From: Sphingobacteriales bacterium 50-39
GTDB taxonomy: Bacteria; Bacteroidota; Bacteroidia; Chitinophagales; Chitinophagaceae
Reading direction: 5' to 3'
Length of the DNA stretch: 64,000 bases
Assembly (NCBI GenBank): GCA_001898505.1
Contig: MKTZ01000005.1
Span: 62,001-126,000, forward strand
The translations under genes and the position numbers were made by a program. The notes beneath the pieces were generated by a model, which saw only the letters and a list, made by a program, of their open reading frames with translations, did no database searches and had not been told where the DNA came from. Shown piece by piece: positions 6,705 to 16,175 of the stretch. Position 1 is the stretch's first letter, and each line of letters opens with the position of its first letter.

Positions 6705-9431
6705 TCATGATGGTGGTATCACAGGGCTATTTACCGGGAACTTCTTAAAATTCCAAATACTGCTCAATAGCCACAGGCGGCCGATCAGGTTTATGCGGTT
6801 TGTCTCAATGTAGTTCGGCCCCACCCCCTGGGAAATGTTCCGGGCGCTGTTAAGGATGTTAAAGAGAGACAGCCGTATTTGGCCGCTCCGGTTATGGAAT
6901 ACCTTCTTGTAGGCGGCTGCGTTCCAATAACTCAGCACCCTCGAGGGGATTGCGCCCTGTGCACCGGTATGCTGCCAGTTGTAAAAAAAAGATAGTGTGA
7001 CGGACCAGGGCATCTCATACGAAGCATTGGCAGTATAGTTCTGCACGACAAGCACGGTATTTTGCCCGGTGTTGAGGGAATACCTGTTTCCGGTACAGTC
7101 AAGGGTAGCCATGATATCCAGGAAAACCTTTTCGGACGGGTGGCAATTTATTTTTAGTTGTGCACCGGTGGATGTGAGATCTGTATAGGTATGCTGGTTG
7201 TTGAGCAGGCCATTCTGATGGTCACGTTGCCAATGCACACCCGCGCTGGCGTTCCCTTTCCTGGCCCACAGCGGAAAGCCATATGTTAATACGGCGGAGA
7301 GGGTATAGTTACCGTTTATGTTGCCGTACTGCACCTGCTGTACGCCTCCGGGGAGAAGGACGGTAAAGGCGGCGATGGCGTCCTTTATATAGCCTGCCTG
7401 GGCGTTGAGCTGCCAGTTCTGCTGGGCCTTCACATTGAAGCTGCTGAAATCAAGGGTGGCGTTGTGCTGAAAAGATTGCCGCAGAGAGGGATTGCCCAGT
7501 TTTACAAGGAGCGGGTTGGTGAGGTCAGGCAGGGGCTGGAGCTGATCGGTAGAAGGGACGATGGCAAACCCGTAATAGGCGAGTTGAAGGCTTCGGCCCG
7601 CCACAGGGGCCCAGATCATCTCTGCCCTTGGATACCAGGTGGTGAAGCGCTGGCTTAGGCTTGTGTGGCGGGAATCATTCCTGCTATCCAGGCCGGTCGC
7701 CTGCAAGGCTATCCCGAGCTGGTACCGGAACTTGTTTTTGGTAACGTTCATGCCGGTACGGAAGGTTTGCATGATTGTGCGAGTGGAGAAGTCATTGGAG
7801 GTAAGGCTGTCGGGAAGGTCAAATGCCCTGTTGGCGGTGTCGTAGTTAAAGCTTGCCTTATCGTTCCGGTCGGAACGGATGCTGACATTGTATCCTATAT
7901 CGAGGACATATCCTTTCGCCACCGGCTCGGTATAGACAGTTCTTGCTAAAAAGCTGCTGCCTTTCATGGATTGCCCGGACCGCATGTTTCGCATGGCCTG
8001 GGCGTTGATTTTACCTGTGCTGTCAAAGAGGTTCAACAGGGAATACAGCCCTGCATCCTGGTGCTGGTACTGGTTGGAGTGGTTGAGGCCCACATAAAAC
8101 GTGCGGCCCGGCCTCTGCCCTTTGCGGCGAAAATCAATTGCCGTTGAATAGGTATGGCCATAAACGTGGTTGCTGTTAACTGTCTGTCCTCTGCTGCTGG
8201 GCCAGGACCTTGCCGTATCTGTAGTTCCCTGTTGGGCCAGTGCGGCCAGGCTGTCCGAGGAACTGTTGTCACCATTGTTGAGGGTCCCCCCTGATTGAAT
8301 GGTCAGGTCCTGCATGCTGTCCAAACGAATTTCAAAGCGTGCATTCGCGCGCCATATCATATTGCTGGCCCGGGAAGTGCTCGCCCGGGTCTCCACCAGC
8401 GAAGAGTCTCCAAGGAAGGTCTGCCGGTTGGAGGACTGCAGCCGTGTCTCCCGGTTGTGATAAAAGCCGGCGTTGGCAATGGCCGTGACGTGCTGGCCAA
8501 ATTTGTCCCGGTAATTAGCGTTGGTTGATGCAACAGACTGGATGCCGCCCGACGCGGGGCCAACATTGTTTTCCGTTCCGTTAAATTGGTTATTGATGTT
8601 ATTTCCCTGGGTATTGATAAACATGTTGCGCGCGCCGCCAAGGCTTGCAGCTGTGCCCCCGGCAGTGTAACTATCCCCGTTTCCGGCGCCGGCATAAAGT
8701 TTTCCGAAATACCCCCGGCTGCGGCCTTTCCGGAGCTTGATATTGAGCGTTTTTCCGCCCGTGTTGTCCTTGATCCCCGTGAGTCTCGCCTGCTCGCTTT
8801 GGGTGTCAAACGCCTCGACTTGCGCCACCAGCTCAGCAGGAAAGTTTTGTGTAGCCGTCTTGATGTCAGCTAAAAAAAATTCTTTGCCATCCACGAGGAT
8901 CTTGTCAATTTTCTTTCCCTGCATGGTAATGGTACCATCTTTATCAATAGCCACGCCCGGCAATTTGCGCAGCAGGTCTTCTACAGTTGCATAGGCTCGG
9001 GTGGGATAAGCAGCCGTATTAAAGCCAATCGTGTCCGCTTTAACGATGACGGGCGGAATGGTAGCTTTGACGATGACCTCCATCAGAGGCTTTGACGAAG
9101 GGCGCAAACGAAAATTAACAACGGAAAAACTACTGTCGCTTGCCGTGACAAGTACGGCAATAGTATCGGGAAGGTAACCAAGATAACTGGCAGCAATATG
9201 GTATACGCCGGCCCGGGTAATGTGCAATGAAAAACCTTTGGCCCTGCTGCGTATACTTTCCGCTACCCCACCCGATCTGTCCCAATAGGACACCGTAGCA
9301 CCATCCATGGCCTCCCCAGATGCGCTGTCCCTGACCGTTCCGTGGATGGTGTAGGATATGCCGCGCATTTGTGCGTGCAGGCTGAATGAAAGCAACGCCA
9401 ATAGGATAAGAAGTGGCGCTTTGAAAAGCAT
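6705..9431 (-). CDS. TonB-dependent-type outer-membrane beta-barrel protein
   Basis: The 908-residue protein has a signal peptide ending near SFSLHAQ at residue 21. A carboxypeptidase-regulatory-like domain follows at about 25-115 (ISYTIHGTVRDSASG, YHIAASYLGYLPDTI). The plug region at about 145-235 contains VEDLLRKLPGVAIDKDGTIT and KKIDKILVDGKEFF. The rest is a long barrel. It belongs to the Bacteroidota group of outer-membrane proteins with CarboxypepD_reg and OMP_b-brl-type domains, which lack a SusD partner; none is present here. It probably moves or binds a substrate at the outer membrane, which the sequence does not reveal. It looks intact. Confidence 0.85.
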   Translation of the reverse strand: MLFKAPLLILLALLSFSLHAQMRGISYTIHGTVRDSASGEAMDGATVSYWDRSGGVAESIRSRAKGFSLHITRAGVYHIAASYLGYLPDTIAVLVTASDSSFSVVNFRLRPSSKPLMEVIVKATIPPVIVKADTIGFNTAAYPTRAYATVEDLLRKLPGVAIDKDGTITMQGKKIDKILVDGKEFFLADIKTATQNFPAELVAQVEAFDTQSEQARLTGIKDNTGGKTLNIKLRKGRSRGYFGKLYAGAGNGDSYTAGGTAASLGGARNMFINTQGNNINNQFNGTENNVGPASGGIQSVASTNANYRDKFGQHVTAIANAGFYHNRETRLQSSNRQTFLGDSSLVETRASTSRASNMIWRANARFEIRLDSMQDLTIQSGGTLNNGDNSSSDSLAALAQQGTTDTARSWPSSRGQTVNSNHVYGHTYSTAIDFRRKGQRPGRTFYVGLNHSNQYQHQDAGLYSLLNLFDSTGKINAQAMRNMRSGQSMKGSSFLARTVYTEPVAKGYVLDIGYNVSIRSDRNDKASFNYDTANRAFDLPDSLTSNDFSTRTIMQTFRTGMNVTKNKFRYQLGIALQATGLDSRNDSRHTSLSQRFTTWYPRAEMIWAPVAGRSLQLAYYGFAIVPSTDQLQPLPDLTNPLLVKLGNPSLRQSFQHNATLDFSSFNVKAQQNWQLNAQAGYIKDAIAAFTVLLPGGVQQVQYGNINGNYTLSAVLTYGFPLWARKGNASAGVHWQRDHQNGLLNNQHTYTDLTSTGAQLKINCHPSEKVFLDIMATLDCTGNRYSLNTGQNTVLVVQNYTANASYEMPWSVTLSFFYNWQHTGAQGAIPSRVLSYWNAAAYKKVFHNRSGQIRLSLFNILNSARNISQGVGPNYIETNRINLIGRLWLLSSIWNFKKFPVNSPVIPPS

Positions 9432-9612
9432 TTGTTGAAGTTATTTCAATATCGTGAGCCTGGCAAGGATTCCGTACCAATTCTCAGCGGCCAAAATAAT
9501 TCCAAATAGATAACAGGCGGGGAGTAGCCTGAATCGCGGATGATCAGCTATAGGTTAACCATTAGCGCCCCGGCCTGCAAGCGGGTTGCGGGATGAATGG
9601 ATAGCTTAGCGT

Positions 9613-10452
9613 ATGGAGATAAATTTGCCTGACATACCTGAAGGAGAATTCCGGAGACGATGGCGGAGCGCCTACGAGGCGATACAACATCATTGGGCCA
9701 GTGAGATCACCACTGTTGTATCAGACTGGAAAAAGGGTGTTATCAGTTATGCGCGTTGCGCCGAACAAGCCGGCCACAAGATTAGTGTCCTGGATACCTT
9801 GCTGTCAGGTGCGCGGGCCTATGAGCCAGGCGCTGCGCTATTATTGCTTGAATGCGCTGTGCGAATGATAGGTGCGGGGGCTAAATCGGATTCCTCCGTA
9901 ATTGATAGCAGATTCAGGCTGCGGCGTGGTATTTTGAGAAGTATAAAACCCTACATTATGAATGACCAGTGGTTGAGTGATCTTTTGGAGAAGCACTGCG
10001 GCTTGTACCGCAATGATAATAACATTGAATTGTGCCAGCTCCCGACGGGTTCTTATTATATTTATTGTGAGCACCCGGTAAGGGTGGAAAAAAACCTGGG
10101 TGTTGACCTGGGTATCTGCCAGCTTTTTGATACGGCTGATGCACTGGCGAAAGGCCTTTCCCTGGAAACCATGGAGGCCTTAAATGAATTGAACCCCGAA
10201 ACACTGCTGCCCCTGTATTATACGGGGGTCATGTCTATCAATACCTACCTGCCGATAGAAGAGCATCCTGTCAACCTGGTTTTTCGCCGGGAGAACGGCA
10301 CCACCTATTTTACAGACCAGGAGTCGGAGGCGGAATATGTGGCCGTGGACATCCTTGAGGCGCCGGAGGATTTTATCCGTCTGACGCATCAATATGCCAT
10401 CGGCGATGCCGATAGCAAAGTACGCAGGCTTCCGCGAGAGCGAAAACTGTAA
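9613..10452 (+). CDS. Hypothetical protein
   Basis: The 279-residue protein has no signal peptide or membrane segment. The first half is helical (RWRSAYEAIQHHWASEITTV, ARAYEPGAALLLLECAVRMI). The second half has more strands and ends in a basic tail, RRLPRERKL. I recognise no family. It reads away from the barrel-protein gene, sharing a 181-bp divergent promoter region with it. About 177 bp separates it from the AraC-type gene downstream. Confidence 0.6.
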   Translation: MEINLPDIPEGEFRRRWRSAYEAIQHHWASEITTVVSDWKKGVISYARCAEQAGHKISVLDTLLSGARAYEPGAALLLLECAVRMIGAGAKSDSSVIDSRFRLRRGILRSIKPYIMNDQWLSDLLEKHCGLYRNDNNIELCQLPTGSYYIYCEHPVRVEKNLGVDLGICQLFDTADALAKGLSLETMEALNELNPETLLPLYYTGVMSINTYLPIEEHPVNLVFRRENGTTYFTDQESEAEYVAVDILEAPEDFIRLTHQYAIGDADSKVRRLPRERKL

Positions 10453-10629
10453 CATACAAAGGACCTTTAGAGGGATACTACGGGTAACCCTATACGGATC
10501 ATCAAATTTTTGGGCGTGCACCGGGAAAGGACATATTTTTATTTCACGCACTGCCCTTCCTATTCCCTCCGATGGTTGCTTTGTTTAGTAGCAAGGAACC
10601 TTATTTTAATACGCAATATCTTACCTATT

Positions 10630-11022
10630 ATGATTAAAGGCCATGTCACACCGGCTGAAACCGCCAAGGTGCAGCAAGCTATTGATTACATCCAAAAAAA
10701 TTACACCACGGATATTTCCCTGGACGGCCTCGTGGAAGAGGTGCGGCTGGACAGAAAGGTTTTCCGGCAGATCTTTAAGGAATTAACGGGGACGACCGTC
10801 CACGCCTACCTGGTAGATGTAAGGATGTCCCGTGCAAAAGAGGACCTCGCCAACTGGGACCTGAGTATTGACCAGGTGGCGCACCGCAACGGTTTCCGTT
10901 CGCAAAGCCATTTCACGAAAAAATTCAGGCAGCTGATGGGCATCGCGCCAAACGGATTCCGGCTGCAGTTGATCCACAGTAAAGCGCATGTTGTTGAACC
11001 GCCACAACTGACCAGCGCATGA
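10630..11022 (+). CDS. AraC-family DNA-binding protein without sensor domain
   Basis: From the ATG at 10630 the protein has 130 residues; the frame is open from 10510, but the extra 40 residues are not typical. Nearly all of it is an AraC/XylS two-HTH domain: AIDYIQKNYTTDISLDGLVE, then DRKVFRQIFKELTGTTVHAY, and DLSIDQVAHRNGFRSQSHFT followed by KKFRQLMGIAPNGFR. No ligand-binding domain is present. Its stop overlaps the next start as ATGA, so it is coupled to the MauE-like gene. It is the best local candidate to bind the 21-bp-spaced direct repeats at 11516-11551 and 25588-25623. Confidence 0.85.
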   Translation: MIKGHVTPAETAKVQQAIDYIQKNYTTDISLDGLVEEVRLDRKVFRQIFKELTGTTVHAYLVDVRMSRAKEDLANWDLSIDQVAHRNGFRSQSHFTKKFRQLMGIAPNGFRLQLIHSKAHVVEPPQLTSA

Positions 11023-11456
11023 AAGCAAAAAAAATACTGGTCGATTCGATCAGCCTGCTCCTTGCCGTTGAATTTTTTTATGAGGGCGTGTCAAAATTAT
11101 TTTCATTCCGGGCTTATCATGCTTTTCTCTCCCACATGCCGTATGTGCAGCTTTTCAGCTGGGGGCTTGCCGTGCTGATCCCGCTTACGGAGATTGGGCT
11201 GGCGACAGGCCTCGTTTTTTCCAAGCGCCCTGTGGCCTTCCTGGTGGCTACGGTGGGCGCTCTAGTCATTTTTGTTGCCTGGATATGTTGCGTCTATTTT
11301 GTGGCGCATGTACTCTCCTGGCCTTTTGACCCCTTCTGGCTGCGGATGGTATGGCTGCATAAGATCATCATAGCGCTGGCGATGTGCTGGCTGGCGCTGG
11401 GCGCGGCCTGGGTGGCGGCATACATGAACAATCCTTCCGCCTCTTCTCCTGCATGA
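11019..11456 (+). CDS. MauE/DoxX-like membrane protein, cysteine motif missing
   Basis: The 145-residue protein has four probable membrane helices, with the family-typical start LLLAVEFFYEGVSKLFSFRA and a PLTEIGLATGL helix. MauE/DoxX-type redox-associated proteins usually carry a CSCGG-like pair before the last helix. Here that stretch reads VLSWPFDPFWLRMVW and has no cysteine pair. It is translationally coupled to the AraC-type gene. A complete version with CSCGG is encoded at 14871-15362. Its role in disulfide chemistry is therefore doubtful. Confidence 0.7.
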   Translation: MKAKKILVDSISLLLAVEFFYEGVSKLFSFRAYHAFLSHMPYVQLFSWGLAVLIPLTEIGLATGLVFSKRPVAFLVATVGALVIFVAWICCVYFVAHVLSWPFDPFWLRMVWLHKIIIALAMCWLALGAAWVAAYMNNPSASSPA

Positions 11457-11515
11457 CCCATTTGGATCATCCTCACTGAATAATAACTGCGGTTAACCAA
11501 TAACGGGGGAAATAT

Positions 11516-11582
11516 GGACTAATATTTCCCCCGAATAAACAAACATCTCCCTTGAATAGACAAGTGCACCGATCTACCTTGC
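11516..11582 (+). promoter_or_regulatory. Module 1 promoter with AraC-type direct repeats
   Basis: GGACTAATATTTCCC (11516-11530) and AAACAAACATCTCCC (11537-11551) are direct repeats exactly 21 bp apart. They run into a -33 TTG at 11552-11554 and, 20 bp later, a -7-like TACCTTGC at 11575-11582. This fits the Bacteroidota -33/-7 promoter. The same arrangement, with identical spacings, is found at 25588-25654 ahead of module 2. Transcription would start near 11588, leaving a leader of about 185 bases before the gene at 11773. Confidence 0.75.
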
Positions 11583-11772
11583 ACGTATCAATCTGCATGT
11601 TCATCAACTCTCGCGCGAAATGAAATTAAGTACATACTGGCTCTGGTTATAGCAATCCCATATATAACCCAGCGGCTGGATGCTTGCCCTACAGAGATAA
11701 GGTTTGGCAGGCTCCGCCGCCACGGGTAACCCTGGACCAATTGACACGATCATAAAATTCAACCGTTGTTGC

Positions 11773-14700
11773 ATGGAAAAGAAGGCCATTATCATCGGCG
11801 CCGGCCCGGCAGGGCTGACTGCTGCCTACGAATTACTGAAAAGGACCGATATTATCCCCATCGTGCTGGAGAAGAGCGGCGAGATCGGCGGGATCTCCCG
11901 GACGATTGATTATAAGGGCAACAGGATGGATATGGGGCCGCACCGGTTCTTTTCTAAATCCGACCGGGTGATGGAATGGTGGCTTAACATCATGCCGCTG
12001 GAACAATCGGCAGAAAAAGACCCGACAATTTCCTATCAAAATAAGCAACGAGAGGTCCATGCCACTACACAAGGGGAGGCGGGCAGCGATAAGGTGATTC
12101 TGGTGATAAAACGGCTGACCCGCATCTACTTCCTCCGGAAATTCTTCTCTTACCCTATCCAGCTCAGCCTGGATACGCTTAGGAACCTCGGAGTCATCCG
12201 TGCCATTAAAATACTGCTGTCCTTTGCCTGGGCTAAGCTTTTCCCCCGAAGCCCGGAGAAAAGCCTGGAAGATTTCCTTATCAATAAGTTTGGCTGGCAG
12301 CTCTACCGGCTGTTCTTTAAAGACTATACTGAGAAGGTCTGGGGGGTGCCCTGTAACGAGATATCTGCTGAATGGGGAGCGCAGCGGATCAAAGGTGTCT
12401 CCCTGGGCAAAGCCATCAGCCAAGCCGCCAAAAGCCTTCGTAAACGCCCTAAAAACGACTTGTCGCAAAAAGGGACAGAAACAAGCCTGATCGAACAGTT
12501 CCTGTACCCGAAGAAAGGCCCCGGGGCCCTTTGGGAAGAAGTGGCCCGCCAGGTACAAGCCATGGGCGGCAGGATCTACCTCCACCAAAACGTCCAGAAG
12601 ATCCACCAGGAAGGAGGCAAAATAACGGGCGTGGCTACGATCAACAGTGAAACGGGCCAAACAGGCGCTTGGGAAGGGGACTATTACTTCTCAACGATGC
12701 CCGTGCAGGAACTCATTGCCGGTATGGATGGCGAGGTTCCAGAAAAGGTCAAGGAAGTCGCCCAAGGGCTGCAATACCGCGATTTTATCAACGTTGGGCT
12801 GCTGCTCAGGCAAATGAACCAACCGTTAAAGGACAACTGGATATACATCCAGGAGCGGGATGTCAAGGTCGGAAGGCTGATGATCTACAATAATTGGGGG
12901 GATGGCATGGTCAAGGACCCGGGTACGGCCTGGATAGGGATGGAATATTTCTGCAACAAGACGGACGCACTGTGGGAGCAAACGGATGAATTTATACAGA
13001 ACCTGGCGATCATGGAATTGGAGAAACTTGGGCTCGCCAAGGTAGAGGATGTCCTCGATGCCACGGTAAGGAAAATGGAGAAGACCTACCCGGCCTATTT
13101 TGGTACCTATCATGAATTTGACCACATAAAGAACTATACGGACCGATTTGAAAACCTGTTCCTCATCGGCCGCAATGGCATGCATAAGTACAACAACGCG
13201 GACCATTCGATGCTTTGTGCCATGGTCGCTGTTGACAACGTTTGTGCGGGCGTCACCGCAAAAGCCAATTTGTGGGCCATCAACACGGAACAGGACTACC
13301 ATGAGGTGAAGCAAGAGCAGCCAGCTAAAAGACCCGCCAAAGCACCGGAATTACAGGTACAGCCATCTTTCCTGGATTATATATGGAAAGATAAAAGGAA
13401 CCGGGCGTACCTGCTGTTTGCCCTTGCCGCCTTTGTATTACAGTTTATCATTTTTAAATTCAAGTATCCCTTTGCGAACTACATGCCGGACTCCTACTCC
13501 TACCTCGAAGCCGCCTACACAAATGCTGATGTCAATATGTGGCCGGTAGCCTACTCGAAATTCCTTCGCATGATCAGTGTGTTCACACATGAAGACAAGA
13601 TCGTCGTTGGCCTGCAATACTTTTTCATGCAGGCCTCCACCCTTTTATTCTTTTATTCCCTGTGCTACTTTTTGAAGCCAGGTAAGGTATACCGTAACAT
13701 CATGTACATTTTCTTTGTCTTTAGCCCACTACCCTCGTACATAGCCAATTATATTTCAGCCGATGCCATGTTTATCGGTCTAAGCCTTTGCTGGGTAAGC
13801 TCCTTGTTATGGATCATCTACCAGCCCCGGCCCTGGCAGATCCCGATACAGGCCATACTGCTGTTGGCCTGCTTTACAGTGCGATACAACGCGATTTATT
13901 ACCCAGTCATTGCAGGGCTGGCATTTATTCTCTCCCGCCAGCGCTGGCTTTTAAAACTCGCTGGAATAGGCCTTGGCTGCATACTGGTCGCTTGCTCTAT
14001 CCTATATACTGCCGCCAAGATGGAAAAAATGACAGGGCAGCGACAATTCTCCGCCTTTGGCGGTTGGCAATTAGCAAATAACGCCCTATACATGTACGAA
14101 CAGATCCGCCCGGAGGACCGCAAGCCAGTCCCTGCTCGCTATGCGAAACTTGAAGCAATGGTGCGGCAGCATATGGATACACTAAAAAAGGTGAAATTGA
14201 CTTCGGATGATTCTGCAAGTACTTTCTTTTATCTATGGAGTAGCCATGGCCCCCTTATTAAGTATATGCAAAAAGAATGGAAAAATGACAGCACAAGTGG
14301 GTATTTTAAAAGATGGGCGTCCGAAGGCCCTCTGTATGCTAGTTATGCCAGCTATTTAATTAGTCAATATCCCGCAAAATTTGTTAAAGCCTTTGTATTG
14401 CCCAATGCATTTAAGTTTGTCGTCCCACCATCTGAATTCATCGGCGTCTATAATATGGGCTCGGACAGTGTCGGAAAGCTCGCAAAGGACTGGTTCAACT
14501 ATAAAAGTTTAAAAATATTAGAACACGGGAAAAAGCACACGATAATAAAGGCTGTAATCTGGGCGCCTGTTTTTGCAGCAATGGTAAATTCACTTGTAGT
14601 TATCTGCTTTATTGGCCTAATCATTTTCGGCATTTCAAGTAAGAAAAATTGGGCATATTCAATGTTTGATATTATGATTGGGGCACTATGGATATGCAAC

Positions 14701-14874
14701 CTATCTTTCAGTATCCTTGCCTCGCCTATTGTTTTACGGTATCAAATATTCCATGTATTAGTAGGGACTGTATTCTCCTTATTGGCAATAGATAGGATCA
14801 TAAGAATAGACAATAATCAAGTCGATCTAGCACCAACTACACGAATTCAGCAACTGAAAAAGATAATTAAATGA
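11773..14874 (+). CDS. FAD oxidoreductase fused to a GT-C-like membrane domain
   Basis: From the ATG at 11773 the protein has 1033 residues; an in-frame start at 11704 adds 23 unlikely residues. Residues 1-510 form a flavin amine-oxidase-type domain with the dinucleotide fold [16 protein letters not shown] and the [16 protein letters not shown] motif of NAD(P)/FAD-dependent oxidoreductases near UDP-galactopyranose mutase. From about 535 the protein becomes a multi-helix membrane domain, with DSYSY around Asp573, like the acidic loop motif of GT-C glycosyltransferases. That half is homologous to the whole 25861-27471 protein: both have DSYSY, WP-YSKFL, GGWQ-ANNALYM and a YN-G-D-V region. The fusion is unusual. 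The following MauE gene overlaps its stop by four bases. Confidence 0.8.
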   Translation: MEKKAIIIGAGPAGLTAAYELLKRTDIIPIVLEKSGEIGGISRTIDYKGNRMDMGPHRFFSKSDRVMEWWLNIMPLEQSAEKDPTISYQNKQREVHATTQGEAGSDKVILVIKRLTRIYFLRKFFSYPIQLSLDTLRNLGVIRAIKILLSFAWAKLFPRSPEKSLEDFLINKFGWQLYRLFFKDYTEKVWGVPCNEISAEWGAQRIKGVSLGKAISQAAKSLRKRPKNDLSQKGTETSLIEQFLYPKKGPGALWEEVARQVQAMGGRIYLHQNVQKIHQEGGKITGVATINSETGQTGAWEGDYYFSTMPVQELIAGMDGEVPEKVKEVAQGLQYRDFINVGLLLRQMNQPLKDNWIYIQERDVKVGRLMIYNNWGDGMVKDPGTAWIGMEYFCNKTDALWEQTDEFIQNLAIMELEKLGLAKVEDVLDATVRKMEKTYPAYFGTYHEFDHIKNYTDRFENLFLIGRNGMHKYNNADHSMLCAMVAVDNVCAGVTAKANLWAINTEQDYHEVKQEQPAKRPAKAPELQVQPSFLDYIWKDKRNRAYLLFALAAFVLQFIIFKFKYPFANYMPDSYSYLEAAYTNADVNMWPVAYSKFLRMISVFTHEDKIVVGLQYFFMQASTLLFFYSLCYFLKPGKVYRNIMYIFFVFSPLPSYIANYISADAMFIGLSLCWVSSLLWIIYQPRPWQIPIQAILLLACFTVRYNAIYYPVIAGLAFILSRQRWLLKLAGIGLGCILVACSILYTAAKMEKMTGQRQFSAFGGWQLANNALYMYEQIRPEDRKPVPARYAKLEAMVRQHMDTLKKVKLTSDDSASTFFYLWSSHGPLIKYMQKEWKNDSTSGYFKRWASEGPLYASYASYLISQYPAKFVKAFVLPNAFKFVVPPSEFIGVYNMGSDSVGKLAKDWFNYKSLKILEHGKKHTIIKAVIWAPVFAAMVNSLVVICFIGLIIFGISSKKNWAYSMFDIMIGALWICNLSFSILASPIVLRYQIFHVLVGTVFSLLAIDRIIRIDNNQVDLAPTTRIQQLKKIIK

Positions 14875-15362
14875 ACAAGACCATGATTTTGGACATAGGC
14901 ACTAGTTTATTGATATTGCTTTTTGCCTATACTGCATTCGACAAATTTATCAATTACAGTGCATTTGAGGACCAGCTTTATCAGTCGCCTTTAACAAGAA
15001 GTTTCTCAAAATATTTGTCGGTTCTTTTGCCACTATTAGAACTACTTGCAGTAATACTAATGCTATTCCCATCGTATAAAAAAGCCGGCCTTTTATTAAG
15101 TACACTATTGATGTTGATGTTTACTGGATACGTGGCAGCTGTTCTAATTTTCATTCCTGACAATAACCGGCCATGTTCGTGCGGAGGAATTTTTCGCTTT
15201 TTAAGCTGGAGTCAACATCTTTTCCTGAATTCTATATTCTCAGCTCTGGCTCTTATCTGTGTGAAAACACATAATACTTTAAAGAACAATATTTCATACG
15301 AAAATCCCGGCACTGCTGTAGCAGCGTCGGCCAGGGGAAACCGAAAACCTGAAAAAGAGTAG
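14871..15362 (+). CDS. MauE/DoxX-type redox-associated membrane protein
   Basis: The 163-residue protein has four membrane helices and the diagnostic segment [20 protein letters not shown] before the last one. The CxC pair in such proteins is thought to pass electrons to or from exported disulfide proteins. It overlaps the fusion gene by ATGA and is followed by short peptide genes. About 30 extra residues at the C-terminus (from VKTHNT to RKPEKE) are not part of the family; their DNA coincides with the conserved leader element at 15307-15363. The 3' end of this gene was copied in a tandem duplication. Confidence 0.85.
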   Translation: MNKTMILDIGTSLLILLFAYTAFDKFINYSAFEDQLYQSPLTRSFSKYLSVLLPLLELLAVILMLFPSYKKAGLLLSTLLMLMFTGYVAAVLIFIPDNNRPCSCGGIFRFLSWSQHLFLNSIFSALALICVKTHNTLKNNISYENPGTAVAASARGNRKPEKE

Positions 15363-15363
15363 G
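15307..15363 (+). promoter_or_regulatory. Conserved leader RNA-like element, copy A
   Basis: A hairpin based on CTGCT/AGCAG is followed by AGGGGAAACCGAAAACCT and, after a short spacer, AGAGTAGG. The same order, with a different but pairing hairpin, recurs upstream of peptide genes at 15758, 30225 and 31390. It overlaps the end of the MauE coding sequence and precedes the peptide pseudogene at 15417. I cannot match it to a known riboswitch family. Confidence 0.6.
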
Positions 15364-15416
15364 TCAATTTTTAAAAGCAACTTACTACTTTTTATAGGCA
15401 AAAAAGTAACTCTTTT

Positions 15417-15659
15417 ATGAAAAAGTCAAGAGTATTTTTAACAGTAGCAGCACTAGCGATTGCTGTAGTTGGCGCATTTGCCTTCAAGTCCAAATTAACC
15501 GTTACATGCTAATTGGACGAAGGCGGATCTCCAGTAACTAAAACCGCAGGTGCTTTTCCATGTACCGGAATTACCGGCCAATGCACTGTAATAGATGGCG
15601 GAACTGCTTACAATGCTTATTTTGATCAGGCTTTTACCAAACCTATTTATAAGTTTTAA
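15417..15659 (+). pseudogene. Short exported peptide gene, interrupted copy
   Basis: The frame would encode 80 residues, MKKSRVFLTVAALAIAVVGA and onward, nearly identical to the intact copy at 15868. Codon 32 is TAA: the intact gene has TAC TAC where this copy has TGC TAA. After the stop the frame stays open, keeps both cysteines (FPCTG and GQC), and ends at 15659. The preserved downstream frame suggests a recent mutation, unless the stop is read through. Confidence 0.8.
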
Positions 15660-15757
15660 GCTGGAGTCAACATCTTGTCCTGAATTCTATATTCCGCTCT
15701 GGCTATTAACTGTGAAAACACATAATACTTTAAAGAACAATATTTCGTACGAAAAGT

Positions 15758-15814
15758 CCGGCACTGCTGCAGCAGCGTCGGCCAGGGGAAACCGAAAACC
15801 TGAAAAAGAGTAGG
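15758..15814 (+). promoter_or_regulatory. Conserved leader RNA-like element, copy A'
   Basis: This is the second copy of the module 1 leader element, 451 bases after the first and almost identical. Its hairpin CTGCTGCAGCAG keeps pairing despite a T to C change. It lies 54 bases before the intact peptide gene. Confidence 0.6.
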
Positions 15815-15867
15815 CCAATTTTTAAAAGCAACTTTACTACTTTTTGTATGTAAAAAGTAAATCTTTT

Positions 15868-16110
15868 ATGAAAAAGTCAAGAATGTTTTTAACAGTAGCA
15901 GCACTAGCAATTGCTGTAGTAGGCGCATTTGCATTCAAGTCCAAATTCACCGTTACATACTACTTGGACGAAGGCGGATCGCCCGTAACTAAAACAGCAA
16001 GTGCTTTTCCATGTAGTGGAACTACTGGCCAATGCACTGTAACAGACGGCGGAACTGCTTACAATGCCTATTATGATCAGGCTTTGACCAACCCTATTCA
16101 TAAACAATAG
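15868..16110 (+). CDS. Short exported peptide with a cysteine pair (DUF6520-like)
   Basis: The 80-residue product starts with MKKSRMFLTVAALAIAVVGA, a signal-peptide-like hydrophobic stretch. A small polar domain follows with two cysteines spaced FPCSGTTGQC, and it ends NPIHKQ. It resembles short Bacteroidota proteins placed in the DUF6520 group, often next to MauE and TlpA genes; that assignment is from memory. An in-frame start at 15844 is possible, but 15868 matches the paralogues. Its N-terminus is similar to the module 2 peptides (MKKSKIFIGAAT). A strong terminator follows. It may be a substrate of the neighbouring redox proteins. Confidence 0.75.
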   Translation: MKKSRMFLTVAALAIAVVGAFAFKSKFTVTYYLDEGGSPVTKTASAFPCSGTTGQCTVTDGGTAYNAYYDQALTNPIHKQ

Positions 16111-16116
16111 GTAATA

Positions 16117-16149
16117 GAGGGATTGCTTATGGCAATCCCTCCTTTTTTT
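16117..16149 (+). terminator. Rho-independent terminator of the module 1 + strand operon
   Basis: A perfect ten-base stem, GAGGGATTGC with GCAATCCCTC, is followed by C and seven T residues. It lies seven bases after the peptide stop codon and between converging operons. Confidence 0.92.
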
Positions 16150-16175
16150 GAGAAAATAAAATCATAATTAGATTT

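Larger units (their letters stand above)
15198..16110 (+). repeat. Tandem duplication of MauE 3' end plus peptide gene
   Basis: Bases about 15200-15657 and 15658-16110 are near-identical copies with an offset of 451-455 bases. Each contains the last 155 bases of MauE, the leader element and a short peptide gene. The junction at 15654-15665 repeats TTTTAAGCTGG, also present at 15199-15209, so recombination at this short homology is likely. The second MauE tail (15660-15813) is a remnant without a start. Confidence 0.9.

Noticed and set aside
11833-12660. - strand frame of 275 codons
   Set aside because: It is antisense to the flavoprotein domain, whose motifs are unmistakable.
15595-15813. 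+ strand frame ending like MauE
   Set aside because: It combines the peptide pseudogene tail and the duplicated MauE tail without a real start; a product of the tandem duplication.
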